DNA of 64,000 nucleotides from Adenophora triphylla var. japonica (lineage: Eukaryota > Streptophyta > Magnoliopsida > Asterales > Campanulaceae). Position numbers and translations under genes: made by a program. Of this stretch, positions 46,151 through 56,081 are shown piece by piece. The first letter of the stretch is position 1; each line of letters opens with the position of its first letter. Below the pieces are notes generated by a model that was not told where the DNA came from, did not search any database, and worked only from the letters and a program-made list of their open reading frames with translations. The stretch lies in assembly GCA_022495995.1 (NCBI GenBank), contig JAFEMH010006990.1:1-64000 (forward strand), given 5' to 3'.

Positions 46151-47639
46151 TCAGTTGTCATTCACTGAGTCTTCTTTGGTCTTCTTCCCTTTACCTCGAC
46201 CTCGTCGAGTGTTCCTCCTCTTCTTCTCAATGATGTCGGTCTCCCTCATCCCAATCTCAGGTATCCTCACTGGAGCCTCCATCAAACCCGTGTCAATAAG
46301 TGCCCTCTCAACCCGGGCACGAGTCCGCACTTCCTCCCTCTGAGCCTCAGTCAAGGGAGCGACTTCAGAAAGCCTCTCGTATCGAGCCTCCATGTCTCTG
46401 ATAAGGTTACCCGACTGGTTGTGGCGACTCGCCTTGGCTTCAGTCTCCCTCAGAGTCCTATTCGAGTCATAGTCAGCCCCCAATAAAGCCTGACGTCTCA
46501 TTCCCAATATGACTTGAGTCGCTCCCATCTCCCTCTCGTACCAGTCCAAGTAGGCTGTGGTCAAGATGGTACTCTTCCTGCTTTTGAGAAGGGCCCTGGG
46601 TGGGAAAGCAATATATGTCCAATCCCTCGAGAAGAATGATAAGCTGGCTGGATCCCTCATGTCTAAAGGCACCACCTCCATGGTACGGATGTCCTCCCAA
46701 TCGCCCAACGGCTCCTGTAAGGCCCCGAACTGCCTGGATACCAAGCAGGGTATGTAGAAGGACGACCAAGAAAGCCCTGGAACCCTCACCACATAGGACT
46801 CCTGAAATGTCCTCTGGGTCTGCAGCCTCCAATGAGGTACCCACCAATGATTATCCGAAGTGGATAACCTATCCATCGTCAGCTCCCAGCTACCCTGGTC
46901 CTGCTGCCTAGGTACACCCCTCTGGGAAATCACCCAAGGGCACTGAGTAGGCGAAGCCCCTGGCAAAGCTCCAAGCCTCTCCTGCAGCCACAAAGTCAAT
47001 ACAGCCGGGCTCCCAGACCTCATGAAATGGTCTCCCCTAGCCACCTTGTCAATGCCATGCAGGGTCTCACCCAAAACCAGTGGGACAATGTCCTTCCCAG
47101 CCCTGCAGTCTCTAACCATATCCAAGAGGCCACCATGACAAATCCCCACGGACTCGGCCGTAAATAGAGAGGATAAAGGCATCCATAGCCACAGTGGTCG
47201 TAGCCGTATCTGGGAACCCAAACCTGCCCGGGATATCAGAAAGGTCAATCCGATCAGGGGCTACCATCATCCCCTCAGCCTCTCCCAGAGATATTTGCAG
47301 AAAAGATGCCAACTTTACTGCCACCGGCACATTCCCGATTAAAGGAATCGACACAGCTTCAATTTCTGGACCCCCAATCAATGCTCGAAAGTCTTCATAG
47401 GTTGGGACGAGCTCGTTGTAAGAAAAGCAGTAAACATGTCTCTGGACGTCCCAAAACCTTGCTGCGGCTCTCAAAAGGTCCCAATAGGGCGAGAGATCCT
47501 TCAAATGCCATAAAGACTTGATCTTGAAGGTGGTATCAAACAGCCTCTTGTTGGATTGAAAGTTATGCCTCATCCAAGATTGAAGATCGGATAGAAAACG
47601 GTCTCTTTTCCCCTTTTGCAATCTAATGGGTTTCTCCAT
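46151..47639 (-). pseudogene. Antisense DUF7745-like gene of element A
   Basis: Minus strand, ATG at 47639 to TGA at 46151, about 490 codons with one frameshift near 47165-47180. N-terminal half: YWDLLRAAARFWDVQRHVY then ELVPTYEDFRALIGG, a pattern I recognise from the plant DUF7745 family. Middle: WVPHWRLQ and GLSWSSFYIPCLVSRQFG. C-terminal end basic: KKRRNTRRGRGKGKKTK. Function unknown; the family is common near plant transposons. Only one lesion is seen. It lies tail to tail with pol, 560 bases apart, and downstream of the antisense PMD exons on the same strand, so the two could be parts of one transcript. Confidence 0.65.
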
Positions 47640-48179
47640 TGCAAGGTGATCAAATTTGATGTCTTTTGGTCATAAATATGCTCTGGGATCAATTGGGACA
47701 AGTCTAGGGTGAAAATGAAATGAAAGGGCCAAGCCTTGGTTTTATTTTGAAAAAACCAGATTCGAGCAACCGTTAGCCGCACGGCTTCATTTTCCCCAGG
47801 TCCTGGCTGGACGGCCTCATTTGCCATCTGCAGAAAAAAATCTGCAGCAACCAAAGTTGCTGCCCAAGTGGAGTTCTCACCCCACTTTCTCAACAAAACC
47901 TGTACAAAAACATGTCCAAACACCAACCGTACAGTTATATGTCATCACAAACCATTTTGGCCCATTTTCAGCCCCAATTCCAAGCAAAAAACTGCCCCGA
48001 GGCTCAAGTAATATGCAAATTCATAAAGCATAAATTAGAAAAGCAAATAAAAGACCATTACATTGTTTTTGCCCCATCGACGCCCAAATAAAACGAAAAA
48101 CAAATAAATTGTGCTTAAAAAGTGTTCAATGTCTGTTTCCTTCCTCCAAGATCAATTCTAAGAAATCTTAAACCTCCAC
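47640..48179 (-). other. Spacer between the antisense genes of A
   Basis: No gene. Holds two dyads, AGCCGCACGGCT (47775-47786) and GGCTGGACGGCC (47805-47816), then CTGCAG (47828-47833): the same order as in the LTR promoter and about 140-190 bases upstream of the DUF7745-like start on that strand. May be the promoter of that gene. Confidence 0.45.
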
Positions 48180-49306
48180 ATTCCTCGTCTCCATCCCGAG
48201 CCCCTTAGGACGGAGATCAAACCCAACCAGATCTCTAAACTCCTCTGCCGTGATGTGGTCCCTCCAGGTCACAGGCCTCCCAGTGAACTACAGGCCAGTA
48301 ATAGCAGTGAAATCAGCAGGCGTCACAGTGATCTCCCCCAGCTGAGATGAAAGCTGTGGGTGGTGTCCCACCAGAACTCTGAGAGGGCCTGAACTAGCTC
48401 CTTACTCTTGGAGGTCACATGGATACCTCTGCCAATGGCATCAATGAATAGATCAAGGCCAATAGCCATCACAAGTTGCTTGGGGTTCACCCCATCTTTC
48501 TCAAAGTTGGGCATCCTCTCCCATAGCTTCACAGCAACCTCAGAAGGTCCCCTAGACTTGTTCTCCTGTAGGAAAACACAACAAAAACGTGTCAGTCCTT
48601 CATCTTATTTCAAAAGCATGCATGCATTCAAAAGTGCACATATCTTCAAAGAAAAGCATTCATAAAAGATTTCTAGCATCTTTTGCTTAGAAAACGTGTC
48701 TTTCATCACTTGAAACACGTCATGTCAAGCACATTACTTTCAAAGACACAGAATTTCAATTTTCAACATTCTTTGCACATAAGCAATAATTTTTCAAAAA
48801 ATGGCATGCATGAATCCTTTTCATCGTCCAAAATTCTGTTTTCTCATCCATGATCAAGAATTGACCTAGTTCTAGCACATGCAAGGACTCCGTCACATTT
48901 TAGACATTATCTTCGAAAAAAAATGGGTCATTCTCATTATTTTTTCAAAATAAATTGCACATGCATGTTCATTTATCTCCTTAGCCTCATAGGTTAATCA
49001 TCAAAATTCCGAAACCATCAGCAAAAAATCCTAGGAAAATTCGAAAAAGTTCATAAAAATTGGGTCAAACCCTAAGTCAATCAAAATTCAATCAAAATTG
49101 ACAAAATCAAGCAAATCAAGAATGCTTACCCCAACTGATTGAGGTTTCGTTGATTTGTGTTCTCCCCTACCGGGATAAAGCTCTGATGGAGGCGTAATGA
49201 AGTCATACTTCTTCTTCGTGCAAACGATCTCCCTCCTCCTCCTTCTAGCGGCTTCGGATATGGTTCTTCATGCTTGCCTAGGCATCGGGTTCCCTTCCGG
49301 ATCCAT
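48180..49306 (-). pseudogene. Antisense PMD gene of element A, two exons, C-terminal part missing
   Basis: Exon 1 (49306-49130): MDPEGN start, a stop, then a basic stretch SEAARRRRREIV; ends at a GTAAGC donor. Exon 2 (48565 to about 48180) after a CTACAG acceptor: SRGPSEVAVKLWERM, then the mobile-domain core LVQALSEFWWDTTHSFHLSWG, a frameshift near 48340, and ITVTPADFTAITGL with a stop. Homologous to the four-exon gene of D2, but exons 3-4 are not found. Confidence 0.7.
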
Positions 49307-49689
49307 CTTGATCAAGAGAAGCAAAGGGATTGAAGGATTGTGAAAATTCTCTCTCTCCTCTCTCTCTTCCTCGGCAGCAGATGGGCGGCAATGGTGCCCA
49401 ATGCCTGTTTCAATTCCAGTTTTAAATAATCTGGTGAAAATCAACTTCTAGCCGGACGGCCTCTTTTGCCCTCATCTCATGCCGGGCGGCTTCTTTTGCT
49501 CTGAGCAGAAATTACATCTTTGCCCCTGGACTTTCCACTTAGGCATATAACTCCTGTTATTTCTTAACTAGAGTAACGTCGTTTTCCCAAGGATATCCGT
49601 TATCTCTAAGCAAATAGGTTTTCCTCCCGAGTCGCCTCCGTTACTTCCGTTATAACGGAATGACGCTAGGTGACAACCTCCGAATTGTC

Positions 49690-50345
49690 AAAATCCAAAC
49701 TTTTACTACCTCTATCTCACAGATTGAGAAGTACGCTCAAGTTTTCCAAACTTTTGCTACCTCTATCTCACAGATTGAGAAGTACGCTCAAGTTTTCCAA
49801 ACTTTTGCTACCTCTATCTCACAGATTAAGAAGTACGCTCAAGTTCTTAAAAATTTTGCTACCTCTATCTCACAGATTGAGAAGTACACTCAAGTTCTTC
49901 AAACTTTTGCTACCTCTATCTCACAGATTGAGAAGTACGCTCAAGTTCTTCAAACTTTTGCTACCTCTATCTCACAGATTGAGAAGTACGCTCAAGTTCT
50001 TCAAACTTTTGCTACCTCTATCTCACAGATTGAGAAGTACGCTCAAGTTCTCCAAACTTTAGCTACCTCTATCTCACAGATTGAGAAGTACGCTCAAGTT
50101 CTCCAAACTTTAGCTACCTCTATCCCACAGATTGAGAAGTACGCTCAAGTTCTCCAAACTTTAGCTACCTCTATCTCACAGATTGAGAAGTACGCTCAAG
50201 TTCTCCAAACTTTAGCTTCCTCTATCCCACAGATTGAGAAGTACGCTCAAGTTCTCCAAACTTTAGCTACCCCTATCTCACATATTGAGAAGTACGCTCA
50301 AGCTTTCCAAACTTTAGCTACCTCTATCTCCTCGATAGTGACGTA
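49690..50345 (+). repeat. 51-bp tandem array in A 3' region
   Basis: Twelve full units and a part, built from 'ctacctctatctcacag', 'attgagaagtacgctc' and 'aagttctccaaacttt'. Because 51 is a multiple of three and the unit has no stop, a 228-codon open frame runs through; it is not a gene. Reverse complement of the B array. Confidence 0.95.
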
Positions 50346-50946
50346 AGCTCTAGTTTCCTCAGGTGACAACCTCCATTAATTGTCAACCAGGTGACAACCT
50401 CCATTAATTGTCAAATCAGGTGACAACCTCCATTAATTGTCAACCAGGTGACAACCTCCATTAATTGTCAAATCAGGTGACTCCTCCATGAATCGTCAAA
50501 ACCTCAAGGATCCTAGACATTGTTCCTAACTATCTAGTGAGACTTGAACTACGACCAAGGTTTGATTCCTCCGGGATACGTAGGTAGCCTTTCATAAAAG
50601 GTCCAGCCATCCGACCACATTGGTCACCCTTTTCATTCATCACTCCTCAGTGGTGAGGCAGCCTTCCATAAAGGTCCAGCCATCAAACCGCAGTGGTCGC
50701 CTCTTGTCATTCATCACTCCACAGTGGTAAAATAGCCCCTCATAGAGGTCCAGATATCCGACCACATCGGTCACTTCCTTCATCTAGCGTATCCCCAGTA
50801 GGATCAGTCACTTGACCTCCCAGGTCACTTTTCCTAGCAAGAGACCAGTCTCTCTTCGCCATCCCCCCAGCGGATCTTTTTCGAACTACGACCTGGCTTA
50901 ATTCCTCCGGGATACGTAGGTGGCCTACTTTAGGTTCAGCCAATTC
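50346..50946 (+). other. Element A 3' tail
   Basis: 'ggtgacaacctccattaat' repeated four times (about 50361-50475), then conserved tail sequence matching B at 29480-29640 in reverse. Two nested-hairpin motifs (50545-50589, 50882-50924; inner ATTCC-TCC-GGGAT). The final part with purine tract, present in B, is missing. Confidence 0.7.
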
Positions 50947-51336
50947 ATCACATATGACACCCCATTACCCAGTAGATATATTCCAAACTACGATTATGGC
51001 TTGATTCCTCCGGGATAAGTAGGTAGCCTTTTTTTACATATTCTGCACTATTTTGCACTACCCCAAGTCCAGTCCAGTCAAATTACAGTCATTTCCAGAA
51101 AGTCAAACCTTGGTCAAACCTTTTGCAAGACACACACACACATACAAATGGTTTTAAGTTTGGAAGACTCGTTTTACGAGGCATTCCGGGTGAACGTGCT
51201 AATCGTTCTTCCCGAAATGTAACGTGACATCCGAACTCACTCTTCTCATTTTCGGGCATTTTTCAAAGTTTTTCCCTTAAACAAAAAACGGCGTGGCGAC
51301 TCCGTTGATTTTTCAAAAAAAATCGGGTACATCACA
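50947..51336 (+). mobile_element. Element C: R/U5-like end of a 5' LTR, junction with A unresolved
   Basis: From about 51150 the sequence matches the last third of the A LTR in order: U5 stem ATTCCGGG/CCCGAAAT with GAACG/CGTTC inside (51183-51218), PBS-like core (51294-51304), end ACATCACA. U3 is not recognised: 50947-51030 still looks like an element 3' tail, with another nested-hairpin motif at 50984-51028. Confidence 0.55.
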
Positions 51337-51337
51337 G

Positions 51338-51355
51338 TGGCGACTCCGCTGAGGA
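51338..51355 (+). other. Primer-binding site of C
   Basis: TGGCGACTCCGCTGAGGA, one base after the LTR end. Confidence 0.85.
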
Positions 51356-52704
51356 AACCATAAGCTTTATCTTTTTTTTTTTTTTTAAAAAAAATAATAA
51401 AAAATGGTATTTGGTATATAGGTGGAATTCATTAAGCTTCCTGTATCGCTTCCTAACCCGAGGCTTGGGATAAACTATGGTCTAACAAAGCCACGTACCG
51501 GTATCATTTCAAAAAAAAAAAAAAATGCTTTTGTGGGTCAAACTTCCGTCCCGACACTTGAAACCATTTGTAAATGTGTGTGTGTGTTTCCCCCTTTTTT
51601 TGCGTTGATTTGACCATCCCGAAAAAATAAAAATTTTGACTGTCGGACCCATTTTCTTAACTGTTTGAATTTTGTGCTTATGTGCTTATGTGCTTATGTG
51701 TTTATTTGCTTTCAAAAAAAAAATTTCGAAAATATTTTCAAAAAAAAAAAAATCATTTTCAATTTTTTTTTGCATGCATCATGCTCTTAAGATACATGTG
51801 AAAATTTCTATTTTTCTCAGAAAAAGGAGATAGACTGCCGCACACTACGCGCACTCGACCTTACACTGCACACTACCTTAACCCGGGAAAATCCCAGTAG
51901 CAGCCCATTTGACCTTACTACGCCTCTCAGTGCGAGCACGGGACTACCCAAACATCCCTTGGAGCCTCGTGTCGACCATGCACTTGTCCGTGACCCACTT
52001 TGTCCGAGACTCGGTTGGTTTTTGGTTTGGTCCGTGTCATGCCCTGTCTGTGTATACACCGTGCCAGTCAAACCTTAGTCGGCACGCCAAGTCAATATCC
52101 TTCGGAGACCCTAATCAGTCGAGGTCATGCCGGTTTTCCGTCATGAACTTTGACCAGATCTTGACTGGTGCCTTGACTTTGACTTTGACTTGCACAACTT
52201 ATGCACCGACTCCCGGCATGACACTGAGTCATCAAGGATTAACGATTATACCATGTCTAATTACGCCCTAACTGACGACGGGTCAAGATCGATTATAGAC
52301 ATTTATCAGTCAAAGCCATGCCGACTTTTCGTCGGGCCCCCCGACATGATCTTGACCTTTGACGTCAGCTTTGCCCGTAATTTACATTAAATACGCGTTA
52401 AGACTCGATTACCCACCAGAATTTAGGATCGTTTTTATTTTCGGTGGGTGGGACCTGCTTGCCCTACAGAACCCTTGTTCGAGGTTACAGGTTGAGGGTC
52501 TGTAGCGTAGTGATGGGACCTACTGATCCAGGACTTAGAGTAGTTTGCGAAAAAGAAGAGCAATCTTTTCCAACCGCTTAGGTTTTAATAAAACACGTTT
52601 TAAGTAAACGAGAACAATTAACTGCATGCTGCATGAGCCCTGAGCCCAAACACCTACCCTCCTTCATTCCCAAATATCTGAACCCTCGTGTCTTTCCCCT
52701 GCAG
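51356..52704 (+). other. Element C leader
   Basis: Related to A's leader in order and phrases (for example the 'acccgaggcttgggataaac' stretch near 51459 and 'cgcacactacgcgcac' near 51838). It lacks the GCAA hairpin units. Ends with acceptor-like 'ctttcccctgcag' (52704). Confidence 0.75.
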
Positions 52705-53240
52705 CTCCTCACAAAGCTTGGTTTTGGGCACCGGGTCACCATCTGATCAGTTGGGAAAAATCAAGCGCATCGTCAGCTTCACTGTTTACTTCGACTTCGA
52801 TTTTCAGAATGTCTGCATCAGCTGGTAACGATGGGGACAACACCACCAACCTCCTATGGTACTACTACCAGAGCCCATGCTCCTCGATCTTTGGGTCAGC
52901 CAGCTCCCCAACTACTGACTACTGGACCCATGCAGCCTGACGGGACAAGCCAGTTCGCAGTTCCTCAGTGGGGACAAAATCAGTACAGAATGTCTTCCCA
53001 TGGTTGGGGGTACCTCGGAGTGCCACAACAAGTTGGGATCCCGTCTCAGTTTGGGATCAATCAGCCCGGATCTTCGCAGCAACAGTTCAGGGTACCACAA
53101 CAACAGTTCGGAATGCCACAACAGTTTGGTCTAGGGCAACAGTCAGGAGCCCCTCCTCAGAATGATGCTAGTTCAGCTGCTCCTAACACAGCTTCCACAA
53201 ACCCATTTCTCACTCAGGGTCCAATGGGCCAGCAAGCCCC
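52705..53240 (+). pseudogene. Element C gag, N-terminal part, cut by D2
   Basis: A start ATG at 52809 gives MSASAGND, then the frame shifts to the one open from 52831. That frame is rich in Gln, Pro and Gly with repeats of QFGxPQQ type (about 53030-53150). It resembles the low-complexity N-terminal part of gag in B. The open frame passes into the D2 LTR at 53241. The rest of C lies outside the window. Confidence 0.6.
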
Positions 53241-54856
53241 TGAATGCGCGCTCGCCCAAAAAAATTTTGTTTTCTCGGTTTTAAAATGAACAAAGAAAGG
53301 AGTCGCCACGCCATGCTTTAAGAGGTGCACTTTAAAAAATCTTTTGAAAGAGAACGGGTTCGGGGGTCAGGTTACGTGTTGGGAAGAACCGAGAGTTCAC
53401 CCAACACGCCTCGTCCATAGACGAGTCTTTCTAATTTAGACATCCAAATAATTCAAACAACATGCAAGCAATGATAATGAACAAATGCAATAACATGAAT
53501 TTTATTGAATAGACAAAGCTCATTACAACTTGTAGACCCATTATCCGGGAGGCCACATCCCTTTACATCAGATAGGACAGATTACAGAGGAAAATAGGTT
53601 CTCTGCAAAGGACACCATATGTCACGTGACACAGGACTCCACATGTCCAAATGTGTCGCGTGACACATGGTTACCTTGTAGAGATTCACAACAAACAGAT
53701 TGCAAAATATCTAAATGAAATCAAACTACAACTACAAACCAGATCTGAATACTAAGAATCATTATCATACTACTAACATGCTAGGATAATCAACTGCACC
53801 AACTTACAACTGAAACATGGTTCCTGCAGATGGTCACGACATGTCGCGTGACACAGGACTTCCATTGTCCAAATGTGTCGCATGACACAAGGTTACCATC
53901 TGCAGGTACCTCACACATGATATGCAGATCCAACAATTACACAACCAAGCAAGCAATTATATCAACATCAATCAGAACAACCCCATGTAGATACAAACCA
54001 ATCAAAGGAGTGTGGATATGGGAGATCCACACTCCCTTGACATCCAAGTTGCCAATCCAAGTAGATCACATCATAATTAAGCAATTGGACACAAGTATAG
54101 ACTATTTAAACAGAGAGATTGCAGTTGTCACTTGATAATTCGAAGCAGATGGAGCCTGATTATCAAGTGGAGAAAGGAGAAGAAACAATTGAACAAAGAG
54201 ATGAGGGAGAGATAGGGGGAGAAGTGGGTTACCCTTGTAGTCCTCAACTCTTACACCAAGTTAGGTGTAGGAGTCTTCAATTCAGCTTCTGAAGAGGAGA
54301 TTCCGCCACGAACTTGGATCTAGATAGATGGTTCAAGGTCCTTGATGATGTAGAGAGAGAATTGGGTTGAAGAGAGGTGAGAGGTGATGAATTGAAAGGG
54401 AATTGGGTGGTTGTTTGTGAGGGAGGAGGAGAGAGGGAGTTTCTGGCGTAATTTGGGCAGAGTAGCTTTAGGGAGGTCAAATTCGGATCCAAAACTGAGA
54501 GGGATAGGGTCTTATTTATAGCTGCAGTCCATGGTAACCTTGTGTCGCACGGCATAACGTAACCACTTTCCATGCCTCGACTTGTCGCGTGACACAAGGT
54601 GACCATAACCGTTTTTGGTGCCAAATCTGATTCTGGAACCTTCCTAGGTAATACCCAAAAAGTCCAAAATAGATTTATTCGTTTTAGGTCCCTTGATACG
54701 AGCAAAGTACAAAAAAGTACTTCCTTCGCGAGAAACATATGAAACATTTCCGAAAGTCTCGGGACGGACCGGGAATTTACCAAAATGCCCCTAAATGAAA
54801 TTTTATCATATTAAAATGCATCTAAAAAGGTCGCGAATTGGATTGGCGTACTTACA
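53241..54856 (-). mobile_element. Element D2 3' LTR
   Basis: 1616 bp; + reading starts TGAATGCGCG and ends CTTACA. U5 stem CGTGTTGGG/CCCAACACG with inner GAAC/GTTC (53375-53408). PBS-like core GGAGTCGCCA at 53299-53308. Dyads at 53625-53690 and 53835-53895; promoter dyads near 54541-54600; TATA box in reverse at 54513-54520 next to CTGCAG. Confidence 0.93.
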
Positions 54857-54890
54857 GAGCCCCTCGACAACATCACTTATGGAAGAAGTG
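54857..54890 (-). other. Polypurine-tract-like site and hairpin of D2
   Basis: Minus strand: CACTTCTTCCATAAGTG (54890-54874), then GAGGGGCTC next to the LTR. Same as D1. Confidence 0.7.
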
Positions 54891-54995
54891 AGGTTGTTGA
54901 TACAATAAGACCCAATCCCAATGAACGGCTGAGGAATGAGGCGGAGGGCTAGACGGTGAGCTGGAGAAACAGATGGCTGGACCTTTCTGGGAAAG

Positions 54996-55044
54996 GATTC
55001 CTACGTATCCCTCCTGGGGAGAGAATCAAGCCGGTCGTAGTTCG
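54996..55044 (-). other. Nested-hairpin motif, copy near D2 3' end
   Basis: Minus strand: CGAACTACG pairs with CGTAGG; inner stem CTCC-CCA-GGAG. Confidence 0.55.
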
Positions 55045-55049
55045 GAACT

Positions 55050-55390
55050 ACATGACTGTGCGGTCGTCATCCAACATCTGACTGTGCGGTTGTCACCCAA
55101 CATCTGACTTTGCGGTTGTCACCCAACATCTGACTGTGCGGTTGTCACCCGATATCTGACTGTGCAGTTATCACCCTACATATGACTGTGCGGTTGTCAC
55201 CCAACATCTGACTGTGCGGTTGTCACCCAATATATGACTGTGCGGTTGTCACCCAACATCTGACTGTGCGGTTGTCACCCAACATCTGACTGTGCGGTTG
55301 TCACCCAACATATGACTGTGCGGTTGTCACCCAACATATGACTGTGCGGTTGTCACCCAACATATGACTGTGCGGTTGTCACCCAATATC
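55050..55390 (-). repeat. 26-bp tandem array in D2, 13 copies
   Basis: Unit 'gactgtgcggttg', 'tcacccaacatct'. GTTG and CAAC around 'tcacc' can pair within a unit. No spacers of varying sequence, so not a CRISPR. Confidence 0.92.
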
Positions 55391-56081
55391 TGTAGCTGTC
55401 GGAGGGACTGATGCTTGTTTGCTTATGCTGCTGGGGATAGATGTAGCTGCCGGAGGGACTGACGCTACTGACTGCTGTTGACGGTTGACGGATGCGGGGC
55501 GGTCTTTTGTCGACTGTTGACTCTTGGGTCTGGGACCTTGCTTGCTATGACGGGGCTTTTGCTTGATGGGCAGCGAATTCTTGTTGACTCTTTGGTGGCA
55601 GGGCTATCTCTAATGGTTGACTTCTGAGTCCCGAGCTTTGTTTGGTAAGCCGGGGACTTTGCTTGCTGGGTAGCGAACTCTTATTGACTTTCTGCGGTAG
55701 GGCCATCTCTGATGTGCTCTGCTGGGGAGTTCTAAATAGACACGGATTCTTTGTCTCGGCTTTACTTTGAGGGACAACCTTTGAGGTTTGCTCAGCTAAC
55801 TGTTGTGCCTGCGGGGGAAAACAACATTCAAAGCACTACAAGGATCAAAGAGTCAATTACTAAAACACAGGGTTTTTTTGGAAATTTCTGGCCTAGGGAC
55901 ACGCTTTGTCGCACGACTTCTTAAAGCCAAAAGACAGCCCTTTTAAACAACGAACAGTTTTCAATTTGAAACATATTTTAGAGGGAGGCCGGTAGTTTTG
56001 AGAGAGAAAATCATCCATTCAGACAAATTCGAGTGAAATCAAGAGGGATTAGGGTATTGGCTAGCTTTAGATTTCGTAACA
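55391..56081. other. D2 linker between array and PMD gene
   Basis: No gene. Two 'gtagctgccggagggactga' seeds (55390-55460) correspond to the unit amplified in D1. A single TGTCGCACGAC dyad half lies near 55907. Confidence 0.5.

Larger units (their letters stand above)
24136..50946 (+). mobile_element. Element A: Tat/Ogre-type gypsy element with pol, interrupted by B (3' LTR not found)
   Basis: Order on +: 5' LTR, PBS, leader (26097-27552), insertion B (27553-40689), rest of leader (from 40690), sense ORF (41141), pol (42010-45590), twice-repeated box, antisense DUF7745-like gene, antisense PMD gene, tandem array, 3' tail. The expected 3' LTR is not present at the end; a piece of another LTR follows. 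It is the only element here with reverse transcriptase and integrase, and it has no recognisable capsid or protease part. Confidence 0.85.

Noticed and set aside
49660..50346. Open frame of 228 codons with a 17-residue repeat
   Set aside because: It is the 51-bp tandem array read in a frame without stops; parallel frames are open too, and the B counterpart does not keep the frame.
55050..55390. CRISPR-like regular repeat
   Set aside because: Units follow each other directly without unique spacers, and the setting is a plant retrotransposon.
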